Shown: positions 1 to 7,602 of the stretch, piece by piece
Layout of the letters: the number at the start of each line of letters is the position of its first letter
Numbering within the stretch: the first letter of the stretch is position 1
Assembly: GCA_903923135.1 (NCBI GenBank)
Contig: CAIXWN010000275.1
Span: 1 to 32,291, forward strand
Origin: an uncultured Caulobacteraceae bacterium
GTDB lineage: Bacteria; Pseudomonadota; Alphaproteobacteria; Caulobacterales; Caulobacteraceae
Length of the DNA: 32,291 nt
Reading direction: 5' to 3'
Position numbers and translations under genes: made by a program
The notes under the pieces: model-generated
Told to the model about the DNA's origin: nothing
What the model saw: the letters and a program-made list of their open reading frames with translations, nothing else
The model's database searches: none

Positions 1-671
1 GCCTGGGCCCGCAGGCGCTGATAGCCAGCCGAGGACGCCTCGGCAACGGTTCCCGGCGACGCCAGGCTCAGCCGGTCGCCGGTGGCGGCGTCCTCAAAGA
101 CATCGAGCGTCGCCTCGGTCACGGTCACCGGCGGCGGGGCGGTTTTCGGTGTCGGGGTCGCCTCGCAGTCGTCGTAGGCGCGGGTGTAGCGCATCATACC
201 GCCTTCGAAGGCCTGGCGCGAGCCATCCGGCGTGTTGATGGCCTCATCTACGGGCAGGCCCAGCCAGCCGCTTGACCCTCCGAACTGCACGTAGAGCCGG
301 TAGAAACAGCCGGCAACCGCGTACGCTTGGCCGGCCCTCGGTCCGGAAACGTGCAAAATGATCTCGCCGTTCTGGCCGAACACGGCGGCTCGCGCCGCCG
401 AGCCCACCGGGGAGGTCGAGGTGGGAGTCTCGACGGCGGTGGCGCAACCCAGGCGGCCGCTCTCCCCGCCCTGATCGCGCCAGGCGCTCAGCACCGCGTC
501 GCTGAGGGTGAGCCCGCAAGCCTTGGGGGGCGTCACGGCGGGTGCGGCCAGGGCCGGGGCGGTCGCGGAAGGTTGGGTCTGACCAAGGGCGCTTGCCGCC
601 GCGGCCCAGACGCACAACGCGGCGAGGCTCGCCCGGAGAATCGTTGCGCGCCGCGCGTGGCTGAAGTGCAT
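1..671 (-). CDS. Secreted LGFP-repeat protein (partial, C-terminus outside window)
   Basis: An open minus-strand frame runs from an ATG at 671 to the window edge without a stop (223 codons visible). The first ~30 residues form a signal peptide: a basic start (HARR) followed by an Ala/Leu-rich core ending near ASALGQ. Two LGFP-type repeats follow: a weaker one around residues 62-105 ([15 protein letters not shown]...VFGQNGEI) and a clear one around 125-160 ([14 protein letters not shown], then [12 protein letters not shown]). LGFP repeats are known from secreted, cell-wall-associated proteins. A Pro/Thr-rich linker ([15 protein letters not shown]) then leads into a second region ending in an aGY-type motif near the edge. 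The function cannot be read; an envelope-binding or extracellular role is inferred. It is transcribed away from infA and shares a 184-base intergenic region with it. A weak AGGG lies about 8 bases before the ATG. Confidence 0.75.
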   Translation of the reverse strand, partial: MHFSHARRATILRASLAALCVWAAAASALGQTQPSATAPALAAPAVTPPKACGLTLSDAVLSAWRDQGGESGRLGCATAVETPTSTSPVGSAARAAVFGQNGEIILHVSGPRAGQAYAVAGCFYRLYVQFGGSSGWLGLPVDEAINTPDGSRQAFEGGMMRYTRAYDDCEATPTPKTAPPPVTVTEATLDVFEDAATGDRLSLASPGTVAEASSAGYQRLRAQ

Positions 672-797
672 GGTGACGCCCTGTGGTTGGCGAGGCGACG
701 ACCGAGATTCGGCGCGCCTCAGGATGGCCGTTACCGCGATACGCCCGCCGGCCATCGACCTCAACGCCCGGGTTGCGTATGATCGTCCTATCGGCGC

Positions 798-839
798 GGC
801 GCTCGCGATGAACTATCGCGGGCGGCGCCGTTGTTTGTC
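798..839 (+). promoter_or_regulatory. Stem-loop with T-rich tail in the infA leader
   Basis: CGCGAT (804-809) and ATCGCG (815-820) form a perfect 6-bp stem around a GAACT loop. Outside this, GGCGC (798-802) can pair with GCGCC (825-829). The T-rich stretch GTTGTTTGTC (830-839) follows directly, and the infA Shine-Dalgarno begins at 846. The shape resembles an attenuator or intrinsic terminator just before infA. Its function is inference. Confidence 0.4.
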
Positions 840-855
840 GCATTCGAGGAGCCGC

Positions 856-1074
856 ATGGCGAAAGAAGAACTGTTGGAACTGCCGGGCACGGTCAGCGAG
901 CTGTTGCCCAACGCCACCTTCCGGGTGACGCTTGAAAACGCTCATGAAATCATAGCGCACACCGCCGGAAAGATGCGCAAGAACCGCATCCGCGTGCTGG
1001 CGGGCGACAAGGTCCTTGTGGAGATGACCCCCTACGACCTGTCGAAGGGACGGATCACCTATCGCTTTAAGTAG
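856..1074 (+). CDS. infA: Translation initiation factor IF-1
   Basis: This encodes a 72-residue protein, the normal length for IF-1, starting [13 protein letters not shown] and ending [10 protein letters not shown]-1 is a single OB-fold protein that binds the ribosomal A site on the 30S subunit and works with IF-2 and IF-3 during initiation. Family hallmarks seen are the E-x-x-G-x-V start, the central [20 protein letters not shown] stretch and [18 protein letters not shown]. The ATG at 856 is chosen because GAGGAG lies at 846-851 and the protein aligns from this Met; the same frame is open further upstream but carries no IF-1 sequence. A hairpin with a T-rich tail lies in the leader. Confidence 0.97.
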   Translation: MAKEELLELPGTVSELLPNATFRVTLENAHEIIAHTAGKMRKNRIRVLAGDKVLVEMTPYDLSKGRITYRFK

Positions 1075-1114
1075 GCGACCGACGCCCGTGCCGCCGCGCC
1101 AGCCCAGGTCCTGG

Positions 1115-1792
1115 ATGGATGTCTTCAAGGACAGGCGAGTCGTCGCCCTTGCCGGTATGGGCGTCGCCCTGGCGGCGGGACTGACCATCGCCGCCCTGAT
1201 GCTGTCCCAAGGCAGGCAAACGGCCGAGCCGCCGCCGGCGTCGCAGGGCGGACTGGTCGTGCAGACCGGTCGCGACGACGACATCAAGCTCGACGAGCGC
1301 CGTCCGCTGCGCTGCTTCGTCAATGGCCAGCTCGTCGGCGAACTGACCGTCAGGGATTGCGCCCACCGCAATGGCGTGGCGACGGGGGCTCTGGATGTGG
1401 GCCTCGACCAGAGCGGCGCCCTGGCGGCCACCAATGGTGTCTCCAGCCAGATCACGCCCTTGCCGCCTGGCGCCACGCCCGGCGCGGCCGGTGGCGATTC
1501 ACCGATGGGGTCCCCAGACTCGGACTCGGCGATCACATCGGCCGCGCGGGTCGCCGGCTGCTGGCGCTATGGCGATTCCGAGTGGACCCGATTGCCCGAC
1601 GACGTCTCCCTGTCGGCCTGCATCCGCATGCTCTACAGCGGACTGTGCGAACGCGCAGGGCCGCCCGCCTATGGCCGATGGGGGGACCGCACCCTGCGGC
1701 TGCTCCAGGGGCGCGTCGACATTTCACCCGACAACCGCAACTTCCGGCCGCTGATCGACCACGCCCCGGGGTGCGCCGCGACATCGGGCTGA
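1115..1792 (+). CDS. Membrane-anchored hypothetical protein
   Basis: I do not recognise a named family. The protein has about 225 residues from the ATG at 1115; a GTG at 1088 in the same frame would add nine residues. After a short basic N-terminus (MDVFKDRR) there is one hydrophobic segment of ~20 residues (VVALAGMGVALAAGLTIAALML), so it is probably a single-pass membrane protein with its bulk in the periplasm. The middle is low-complexity Gly/Ala/Pro/Ser. The C-terminal third is more conserved-looking, with several Cys and Trp residues (GCWRYGDSEW, SACIRMLYSGLCERAG, APGC) that could form disulfides in the periplasm. It follows infA after a gap of about 40 bases and could be cotranscribed with it. 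High GC3 and an intact frame support coding. Confidence 0.75.
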   Translation: MDVFKDRRVVALAGMGVALAAGLTIAALMLSQGRQTAEPPPASQGGLVVQTGRDDDIKLDERRPLRCFVNGQLVGELTVRDCAHRNGVATGALDVGLDQSGALAATNGVSSQITPLPPGATPGAAGGDSPMGSPDSDSAITSAARVAGCWRYGDSEWTRLPDDVSLSACIRMLYSGLCERAGPPAYGRWGDRTLRLLQGRVDISPDNRNFRPLIDHAPGCAATSG

Positions 1793-1828
1793 CGAGCGCG
1801 TCCCGAGGCCATTCCCTGGCCCGCACCG

Positions 1829-1844
1829 GGAGAGTAGACTCTCC
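1829..1844 (+). promoter_or_regulatory. 16-bp perfect palindrome overlapping a ribosome binding site
   Basis: GGAGAGTAGACTCTCC is a perfect inverted repeat (7-bp arms around AG) ending two bases before the ATG at 1847. Its left arm contains the only Shine-Dalgarno-like sequence for the following lipoprotein gene (GGAGAG), and the dyad includes a GANTC site (GACTC, 1837-1841). It could be a repressor operator or an RNA hairpin that hides the ribosome binding site. Confidence 0.45.
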
Positions 1845-1846
1845 TC

Positions 1847-2230
1847 ATGCGCGCAACCCTACCCATCTTGGCCGCTGCGGCCCTTTTCACCCTCGCCGGG
1901 TGCAGCAAGACCCTTGAAGCGCCGGCCGACGCCGGTGTCTGCTGGCATCTGGTCAAGGGTGACGGTGGCAAGCCGCGCTTCAACCGATTGGCCGATCACC
2001 AGCCCGATCTTGAGCACTGCGCCGCTCAGCTCGAGATGATGCGCCTGAGATTCCGAGGCCTGGGTCTCACCCAGGACGAGGTCACCGGCGCCTTTCAGGG
2101 ACAGTTCCTGTTCCTGCAGCGCGAAGGCGTGTTCACCAGCCAGACCGTTGATGGCTACCGCTATCCCTTCATGGTTCGCACCGGAGATGGCCGCCTCGCG
2201 ATGCCGGGAGCCATGCCACAGCAGCCCTAG
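1847..2230 (+). CDS. Small putative lipoprotein
   Basis: This is a 127-residue protein with a textbook lipoprotein signal: MRATLPILAAAALFTLAGC, where LAGC is the lipobox and Cys19 the lipidation site. The residue after Cys is Ser, so outer-membrane sorting is likely by the usual Lol rule. The mature part is short and has no domain I recognise; it contains two more Cys (in GVCWHLV and LEHCAAQ), and the C-terminal half reads GQFLFLQREGVF...VDGYRYPFMVR. It lies 54 bases after the previous gene. The start is set by the signal peptide and by GGAGAG at 1829-1834, which is buried in the palindrome described separately. Function unknown. Confidence 0.85.
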   Translation: MRATLPILAAAALFTLAGCSKTLEAPADAGVCWHLVKGDGGKPRFNRLADHQPDLEHCAAQLEMMRLRFRGLGLTQDEVTGAFQGQFLFLQREGVFTSQTVDGYRYPFMVRTGDGRLAMPGAMPQQP

Positions 2231-2280
2231 GCCCGGCGGGGAGGCGGCAGGCTGTCCACAGCTGTTTTCCCCGGAATAGT

Positions 2281-2295
2281 GAACAAAACATGAAC
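2281..2295 (+). promoter_or_regulatory. LexA (SOS) box upstream of ssb
   Basis: GAAC at 2281-2284, seven bases (AAAACAT), then GAAC at 2292-2295. This fits the alphaproteobacterial LexA operator (GAAC-N7-GAAC, or GTTC-N7-GTTC on the other strand), including the A/T-rich spacer. It sits just upstream of a possible ssb promoter, and LexA bound here could block transcription. The match is exact in both half-sites. Confidence 0.75.
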
Positions 2296-2301
2296 AAAGC
2301 C

Positions 2302-2329
2302 TTGCGCCAACCCAAAACGCTGGTACAGT
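2302..2329 (+). promoter_or_regulatory. Candidate ssb promoter (-35/-10)
   Basis: TTGCGC (2302-2307) and TACAGT (2324-2329) are separated by 16 bases and resemble housekeeping sigma -35 and -10 elements. A transcript would start near 2337, about 45 bases before the ssb ATG. The LexA box ends six bases upstream of the -35, a position that would suit repression. The match is moderate. Confidence 0.35.
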
Positions 2330-2380
2330 CACCTTAGATTCCGGCGCACTTGGTCGCCGGGCGAGCCGGGAGACACCGCC

Positions 2381-2854
2381 ATGGCGGGCAGCGTCAACAA
2401 GGTCATTCTGATCGGAAACCTGGGGCGAGACCCCGAAATCCGGTCTTTGGGCTCGGGCGATCGGGTCGCCAGTTTCAGTATCGCCACGTCCGAGACCTGG
2501 CGCGACCGCACGTCGGGCGAGCGTCGGGAAAAGACCGAGTGGCACCGGATTTCCATCTTCAACGACAACCTCGTGAAGGTGGCCGAAAACTATCTGCGCA
2601 AGGGTTCGAAGGTTTACATCGAAGGGTCGCTGCAGACGCGCAAGTACACCGACGCCTCGGGCGTGGAAAAGACCGCAACCGAGATCGTGCTGCAGAAGTT
2701 CCGCGGCGAGTTGACCATGCTCGATGGCCGTGGCGACAGCGAAGGGGGCGCCCGGGAATCCGAGGGGGCGAGCTATTCGCCTGGTCCGCGCGCCACACCG
2801 TCCGGACCGCGGGAAACCTTCACCGCCGACCTCGACGACGAGATCCCGTTCTGA
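2381..2854 (+). CDS. ssb: Single-stranded DNA-binding protein
   Basis: This is a 157-residue SSB. The N-terminal OB fold (residues ~1-110) carries the family signature: [21 protein letters not shown], the WHRI strand, [16 protein letters not shown] and the TEIVLQ strand. A low-complexity Gly/Ser/Pro linker follows, and the protein ends in the acidic tip DLDDEIPF, the docking site for RecO, PriA, exonuclease I and other partners. It works as a tetramer coating ssDNA in replication, repair and recombination. The ATG at 2381 is preceded by GGGAG at suitable spacing. An upstream LexA box suggests damage-inducible transcription. gyrA follows after 113 bases. Confidence 0.97.
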   Translation: MAGSVNKVILIGNLGRDPEIRSLGSGDRVASFSIATSETWRDRTSGERREKTEWHRISIFNDNLVKVAENYLRKGSKVYIEGSLQTRKYTDASGVEKTATEIVLQKFRGELTMLDGRGDSEGGARESEGASYSPGPRATPSGPRETFTADLDDEIPF

Positions 2855-2926
2855 AGCCGCCCGCGGCGCAAGGACGCGGAAATTGCCCTTTAGGTGGCGC
2901 CCGCGCGTGACGGATGCTAAGGAATT

Positions 2927-2943
2927 CGGACGGTAATTGTCCG
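2927..2943 (+). promoter_or_regulatory. Small inverted repeat in the gyrA leader
   Basis: CGGAC (2927-2931) and GTCCG (2939-2943) flank GGTAATT and form a perfect 5-bp dyad 24 bases before the gyrA start. A GANTC site (GATTC, 2943-2947) abuts it. It might be an operator or a leader hairpin. No clear promoter can be assigned in this 113-base gap. Confidence 0.25.
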
Positions 2944-2967
2944 ATTCTGAAGCGCTGAACCCCTCAT

Positions 2968-5715
2968 TTGACCGAAGAGACCCCCCCGCCGCCGGGCGAC
3001 CCCCAGCGTGGTCATGTGAGCCCGATCACGATCGAGGACGAGGTCAAGAAGTCCTACCTCGACTACGCCATGAGCGTGATCGTCAGCCGGGCGTTGCCCG
3101 ACCTTCGCGATGGCCTCAAACCGGTTCAGCGCCGAATTCTCTACTCGATGAACGAGCAGGGCCACACGCCTGACCGGGGCTATGTGAAGTCGGCCCGCGT
3201 CGTGGGCGACGTGATGGGCAAGTATCACCCCCACGGGGACCTTTCGATCTATGACACCCTTGTGCGGATGGCCCAGCCGTTCTCCATGAGCCTGCTGCTC
3301 ATCGACGGCCAGGGCAACTTTGGTTCGGTCGACAACGATCCGCCGGCCGCCATGCGATATACGGAGTGCCGTCTGACGAAGGCCGCCATGTCGATCATGG
3401 CCGATCTCGACAAGGATACGGTCGACTTCAAGGAAAACTACGACGGCAAGGAGCAGGAGCCCGCCGTCCTGCCGTCGCGCATCCCCAATCTGCTGGTCAA
3501 CGGCGCCGGCGGCATCGCCGTGGGGATGGCCACCAACATCCCGCCACACAATCTGGGCGAGATCGTGGACGCCTGCCTGGCGCTGATCGACCAGCCGGAT
3601 ATGCCCCTCGACGAACTGCTCGACATCGTGCCGGGCCCCGACTTCCCTACAGGCGGCGAGATCATCGGTCGGACCGGCGCCCGCCAGGCGCTGATGACCG
3701 GTCGCGGCTCTGTCGTGGTGCGCGGCGTCGCAACGATCGAGGAGATCCGCAAGGATCGCGAGGCGATCATCATCACGGCGATCCCGTTCCAGGTGAACAA
3801 GGCCGCCCTGGTCGCGCGCATCGCCGAACTGGTGCACGAAAAGCGCATCGAGGGTGTCAGCGACATGCGCGACGAGAGCGATCGCGCCGGCATGCGTGTG
3901 GTGGTCGAGCTCAAGCGCGACGCCAGCGCCGAGGTGGTGCTCAACCAGCTCTATCGCTTCACACCGCTGCAAAGCGCCTTTCCCGTCAACGCCCTGGCGC
4001 TCAACCGCGGCCGGCCTGAACAGCTGGGCCTGCGCGACATGCTCACGGCGTTCATCGACTTCCGTGAGGAAGTGGTTGTCCGCCGCACTCGTTTCGAGCT
4101 GTCGAAGGCCCGCGACAGGGCCCACGTCCTGGTTGGTCTGGCCATCGCCGTGGCCAACATCGACGAGGTGATCCACATCATCCGGTCGTCGAAGGACCCG
4201 GCCGAGGCGCGCGAGCGTCTCGTCGGCAGGGGCTGGCCGATCGGCGATATGATGCCGCTGGTGACGCTCATTGCCGACCCGCGCACAGTCGTGGTGGATG
4301 ACGACCGGGTCCGGCTGACGGAGGAGCAGGCGAGGGCCATTCTGGCCCTGACGCTGTCGCGCCTGACCGGCCTCGGCCGCGAAGAGATCCTCGGCGAAGC
4401 GCGTGAACTGGCCGTCGCCATCCAGGGCTATCTCGATCTGCTGGGCTCGCGTGAGGCGATCATGGCCGTGGTTCGCGGCGAGCTGGTCGAGGTGCGCGAC
4501 GCCTTCGCCGTGCCGCGACGCACTCTGATCGTCGAGGGTGACGCCGACGTCGAGGACGAGGACCTGATCGCGCGAGAGGATATGGTGATCACCGTCACTC
4601 ACGGCGGCTATGTCAAACGCACGCCACTGACGACCTATCGAACTCAGCATCGGGGGGGCCGCGGTCGCTCCGGCATGTCCACCAAGAACGAGGACGCGGT
4701 CACACGGGTGTTCTCGGCCTCGACCCATGCGCCGATGCTGTTCTTCGCCTCGAGCGGCAAGGCCTACAAGCTCAAGGTCTGGCGCTTGCCGCTCGGCACG
4801 CCCACCTCCCGGGGCAAGGCCTTCGTCAACCTATTCCCGATCGAACCGGGGGAGACCATGACCTCCATCCTCACGCTGCCAGAGGACGAGGCCAGCTGGG
4901 ATTCGCTGGACGTGATGTTCGCCACGCGATCAGGCAATGTCCGCCGGAACAAGCTGTCGGACTTCGTGCAGATCAACCGCAACGGCAAGATCGCCATGAA
5001 GCTGGACGACGGCGACGCGATCCTGGGCGTCAGTCTGTGCACTGCCGTCGACGACGTTCTTATGACGACCGCGCTTGGGCGCTGCATCCGCTTCAGCGCC
5101 GACGAGGTGCGGGTTTTCGCCGGCCGGGAATCCACAGGGGTGCGCGGCGTTCGACTGGCCGAAGGCGATAGTGTGATCTCCATGGCCGTGCTTCACGGCG
5201 TCGAAGCCACGCCGGCCGAACGCGTGGCCTATATGAAGCATGCCGCCGCGATGCGATCGGCCGCGGGGGCCGGCGATGACGGCGAAATCGCCGCGGCGGC
5301 GGTCGATGACGAAGACGAGGGGGGCGGCGAGGGCGTGAGTCTTTCGCTTGAGCGCATCGCGCAGCTCGGCGCCGCAGAAGAATTTGTCCTGACCGTGTCG
5401 TCGGAAGGCTTCGGTAAACGCACGTCGGCCTATGACTACCGTCGCACCGGGCGGGGTGGACAGGGGCTCATCGCTCACGACCTGTCGCGCAAGGGAGGAC
5501 GGCTCGTGGCGTCCTTCCCGGTGGAGGAGGCCGACGAGATTCTGCTGGTCACCGATCAGGGCCAATTGATCCGCGTACCGGTCTCTCAGATTCGTGTGGC
5601 TGGACGAAACACACAAGGCGTTACGATTTTCCGTACCGCCGAGAACGAACATGTGGTTTCGGTGGAACGACTGGAAGGCGAGGCCGAAGGCCCAGACGGG
5701 GAGAGCAGCCAGTGA
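2968..5715 (+). CDS. gyrA: DNA gyrase subunit A
   Basis: This 915-residue protein is the A subunit of DNA gyrase, which breaks and rejoins DNA to introduce negative supercoils with GyrB. The N-terminal breakage-reunion domain has the [14 protein letters not shown] motif, and the catalytic tyrosine is Tyr131 in AAMRYTE. The GyrA box is Q560-H-R-G-G-R-G566, which distinguishes it from ParC, and a beta-pinwheel C-terminal domain follows. An acidic Ala/Asp/Glu-rich insert (residues ~752-795) interrupts the last blades. The start is a TTG at 2968; no in-frame ATG fits the conserved N-terminus (TEETPPPP...). The position equivalent to E. coli Ser83 is Leu92 ([10 protein letters not shown]), a residue linked to quinolone resistance. 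The stop overlaps the coaD start (GTGA). Confidence 0.97.
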   Translation: MTEETPPPPGDPQRGHVSPITIEDEVKKSYLDYAMSVIVSRALPDLRDGLKPVQRRILYSMNEQGHTPDRGYVKSARVVGDVMGKYHPHGDLSIYDTLVRMAQPFSMSLLLIDGQGNFGSVDNDPPAAMRYTECRLTKAAMSIMADLDKDTVDFKENYDGKEQEPAVLPSRIPNLLVNGAGGIAVGMATNIPPHNLGEIVDACLALIDQPDMPLDELLDIVPGPDFPTGGEIIGRTGARQALMTGRGSVVVRGVATIEEIRKDREAIIITAIPFQVNKAALVARIAELVHEKRIEGVSDMRDESDRAGMRVVVELKRDASAEVVLNQLYRFTPLQSAFPVNALALNRGRPEQLGLRDMLTAFIDFREEVVVRRTRFELSKARDRAHVLVGLAIAVANIDEVIHIIRSSKDPAEARERLVGRGWPIGDMMPLVTLIADPRTVVVDDDRVRLTEEQARAILALTLSRLTGLGREEILGEARELAVAIQGYLDLLGSREAIMAVVRGELVEVRDAFAVPRRTLIVEGDADVEDEDLIAREDMVITVTHGGYVKRTPLTTYRTQHRGGRGRSGMSTKNEDAVTRVFSASTHAPMLFFASSGKAYKLKVWRLPLGTPTSRGKAFVNLFPIEPGETMTSILTLPEDEASWDSLDVMFATRSGNVRRNKLSDFVQINRNGKIAMKLDDGDAILGVSLCTAVDDVLMTTALGRCIRFSADEVRVFAGRESTGVRGVRLAEGDSVISMAVLHGVEATPAERVAYMKHAAAMRSAAGAGDDGEIAAAAVDDEDEGGGEGVSLSLERIAQLGAAEEFVLTVSSEGFGKRTSAYDYRRTGRGGQGLIAHDLSRKGGRLVASFPVEEADEILLVTDQGQLIRVPVSQIRVAGRNTQGVTIFRTAENEHVVSVERLEGEAEGPDGESSQ

Positions 5716-6206
5716 AGCGTGTCGGGCTCTATCCGGGGACGTTCGATCCAATCCACAACGGTCATCTCGACCTGATCCGGCGGGCGCTCAAGCTGGTCGA
5801 CCGGCTGGTGATCGGCGTGGCGATCAACACAGGCAAGGGGCCGTTGTTCACGCTCGAAGAGCGGGTCGAGATCCTGCAGGCCGAGACCGCGTTCCTAGCC
5901 GACGAGGGTGAAATCGTCGTGCATCCCTACGAGGCGCTGACGGTCCAGACGGCGCGGGAAGTCGGGGCGGCGATCATCCTGCGCGGACTGCGAGCCGTCG
6001 CGGACTACGAATTCGAATTTCAGATCACGGCCATGAACCAGCAACTCGATCGCGAGATCGAAACGGTGTTCCTCATGGCCGACCCGCGGCATCAGGCCAT
6101 CGCCTCGAAGCTGGTGAAGGAAATCGCCACGATGGGGGGCGATGTCTCGCCTTTCGTGTCGGAAGGCGTCAAGCGCCGCCTGATGGACAAGGTGGCCAGG
6201 GGTTGA
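5712..6206 (+). CDS. coaD: Phosphopantetheine adenylyltransferase
   Basis: CoaD (164 residues, typical length) transfers AMP from ATP to 4'-phosphopantetheine, giving dephospho-CoA in the next-to-last step of CoA synthesis. The nucleotidyltransferase signature is at the N-terminus: [14 protein letters not shown], with the HxGH motif at residues 15-18. [16 protein letters not shown] and the C-terminal ATP-binding stretch [15 protein letters not shown] are also present (the family usually has ISS-x-x-VKE; here Ile-Ala-Ser). The GTG at 5712 overlaps the gyrA stop codon by three bases, so translation is probably coupled. The gyrA-coaD pairing is familiar from alphaproteobacteria. Confidence 0.96.
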   Translation: MKRVGLYPGTFDPIHNGHLDLIRRALKLVDRLVIGVAINTGKGPLFTLEERVEILQAETAFLADEGEIVVHPYEALTVQTAREVGAAIILRGLRAVADYEFEFQITAMNQQLDREIETVFLMADPRHQAIASKLVKEIATMGGDVSPFVSEGVKRRLMDKVARG

Positions 6207-6256
6207 GCCCGGCGCGGCGCCTTGCGGCGAGAGCCCTGGCGGGCTAGGGCCGGGTC

Positions 6257-7111
6257 ATGAAGCTCATCCCTCTGGCGCTCTTCTCGATCCTGATCGCGGG
6301 CCCCGCGGCGGCGGCGGCGGCTCCGACCGTCCCGTCGGCGCCCGCAGCCCCTTCCGACGCGGACTGGCGTACGCCTGATCCCGGCGACATCCTGGTCATC
6401 GACACCAGCAAGGGGCGCATCTTCGTCGAACTGAACGGCGTGGCCGCGCCGCTGGCCATGGACCGGGTGCGTGAACTGGCCCGCAAAGGTTTCTACAACG
6501 GCCGCGCCTTCTTCCGCGTCATCGACAACTTCATGGACCAGACAGGGGATCCTCTCGACAACGGCACGGGCGGCTCGCCGCTGCCGAACCTGCCGCCGGA
6601 ATTCACCTTCCGTCGCTCCGGCGACATGGCCTTCACGGCGGCGAGCAAGCAGGGCGGCCTCGACGTCGGCTTCATCGGCAGCCTGCCGGTGATCAGCCAG
6701 TCGATGGATCTGGGCCTGCTGACCAACGACAACCGCGTGGGAGCCTATGCGACCTTCTGCCCGGGAGTCGCCGGCATGGCCCGGGCCGATGCGCCCGACA
6801 CGGCCAACAGCCAGTTCTTCCTGATGCGCGGTGCCAACACGGCGCTCGACCAGAAGTACGCGGTCTTTGGTCGGGTGATCGGCGGCCTGGACGTGGTTCG
6901 CGCGATCAAGACCGGCGAGCCGCCGCCGCCACCGGCCGACACCATGACGACGGTGAGGGTGCTGGCCGATATGGCCGCCCCTGACCGTCCGCAGGTGAGG
7001 GTGATCGACACCCGGGGCCCGTGGTTCAAAGCCCTTGTCGGACGGATGAAGGCTGAAAAGGTCGTGGATTTCTCGGCCTGCGATATCGATCTTCCCTCTC
7101 AAATCAAGTGA
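6257..7111 (+). CDS. Exported cyclophilin-type peptidyl-prolyl isomerase
   Basis: This 284-residue protein has a signal peptide (MKLIPLALFSILIAGPAAAAAA) followed by a cyclophilin domain. Cyclophilins catalyse cis-trans isomerisation of Xaa-Pro bonds, here presumably in the periplasm. Domain landmarks are VELNGVAAPLAMDRVRELARKGFYNGRAFFRVIDNFMDQTGDP (family FHRvI-x-x-F-M-x-Q-G-G-D, with Thr in place of the first Gly), MARADAPDTANSQFFL and KYAVFGRVIGGLDVV. An insert of ~45 residues separates the two halves of the domain, and a 50-residue extension with one Cys follows it, so it is longer than a minimal PpiA. A short hairpin (AGCCC/GGGCT, 6232-6245) lies just before the ATG. It is followed without a gap by the second cyclophilin. 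Confidence 0.9.
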   Translation: MKLIPLALFSILIAGPAAAAAAPTVPSAPAAPSDADWRTPDPGDILVIDTSKGRIFVELNGVAAPLAMDRVRELARKGFYNGRAFFRVIDNFMDQTGDPLDNGTGGSPLPNLPPEFTFRRSGDMAFTAASKQGGLDVGFIGSLPVISQSMDLGLLTNDNRVGAYATFCPGVAGMARADAPDTANSQFFLMRGANTALDQKYAVFGRVIGGLDVVRAIKTGEPPPPPADTMTTVRVLADMAAPDRPQVRVIDTRGPWFKALVGRMKAEKVVDFSACDIDLPSQIK

Positions 7112-7116
7112 GCCCC

Positions 7117-7572
7117 ATGTCTGCTGACCCAACCCTGATCATGACCCTGGCCACTGGCCCGGTGACCATCCGACTTCGTCCCGATCTGGCTCCAGGCCAC
7201 GTCGCCCGGATCAGTGAACTGGCGGAGGAAGGCTTCTATGACGGAGTTGTCTTCCACCGGGTCATCGCCGGTTTCATGGCTCAAGGGGGCGATCCGACCG
7301 GCACGGGCGGCGGGGGCTCGAAGAAGCCGAACCTCAAGGCGGAGTTCACCAGCGCCCCGCACAGCCGTGGCGTCTGCTCCATGGCCCGCACCTCGGCTCC
7401 GCACTCGGCCAATAGCCAGTTCTTCATCTGCCTGGCGGACTCCAACTTCCTGGATAATCAGTACACGGTATGGGGCGAGGTCATCGAGGGCATGGAGCAT
7501 GTCGACGCTCTTCCCAAGGGCGAACCGCCTCGCCAGCCAGGCAAGATCATCTCGATGCGCCTCGGCGCCTGA
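7117..7572 (+). CDS. Cytoplasmic cyclophilin-type peptidyl-prolyl isomerase
   Basis: A compact 151-residue cyclophilin without a signal peptide, so cytoplasmic (PpiB type). It has all the core motifs: GFYDGVVFHRVIAGFMAQGGDPTGTG with the catalytic Arg in FHRV, the second conserved block CSMARTSAPHSANSQFFIC, and QYTVWGEVIEGMEHVD. I chose the ATG at 7117. A GTG at 7108 overlaps the stop of the previous gene (GTGA) and would add three residues. The close spacing indicates cotranscription with the exported paralogue. The two differ enough that they reflect an old duplication, a pattern seen in other alphaproteobacteria next to coaD. Confidence 0.94.
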   Translation: MSADPTLIMTLATGPVTIRLRPDLAPGHVARISELAEEGFYDGVVFHRVIAGFMAQGGDPTGTGGGGSKKPNLKAEFTSAPHSRGVCSMARTSAPHSANSQFFICLADSNFLDNQYTVWGEVIEGMEHVDALPKGEPPRQPGKIISMRLGA

Positions 7573-7602
7573 CGGACTAAGGCCGGCGTCTCTGGCTGCC
7601 GG

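Noticed and set aside
244-1536. 430-codon minus-strand frame from the LGFP gene across infA
   Set aside because: It runs opposite infA and out of frame with the LGFP gene; no signal peptide or domain. The true minus-strand gene ends its N-terminus at 671.
2251-2262. CTGTCCACAG near ssb as a DnaA box
   Set aside because: It lacks the TTA start of TTATCCACA and has no cluster of partner boxes.
2917-4728. Long minus-strand open frame opposite gyrA (about 600 codons)
   Set aside because: The protein is low-complexity (His, Asp, Arg, Gly-rich) with no domain, and it is exactly antisense to a clear gyrA. It is a by-product of high GC3 codons.
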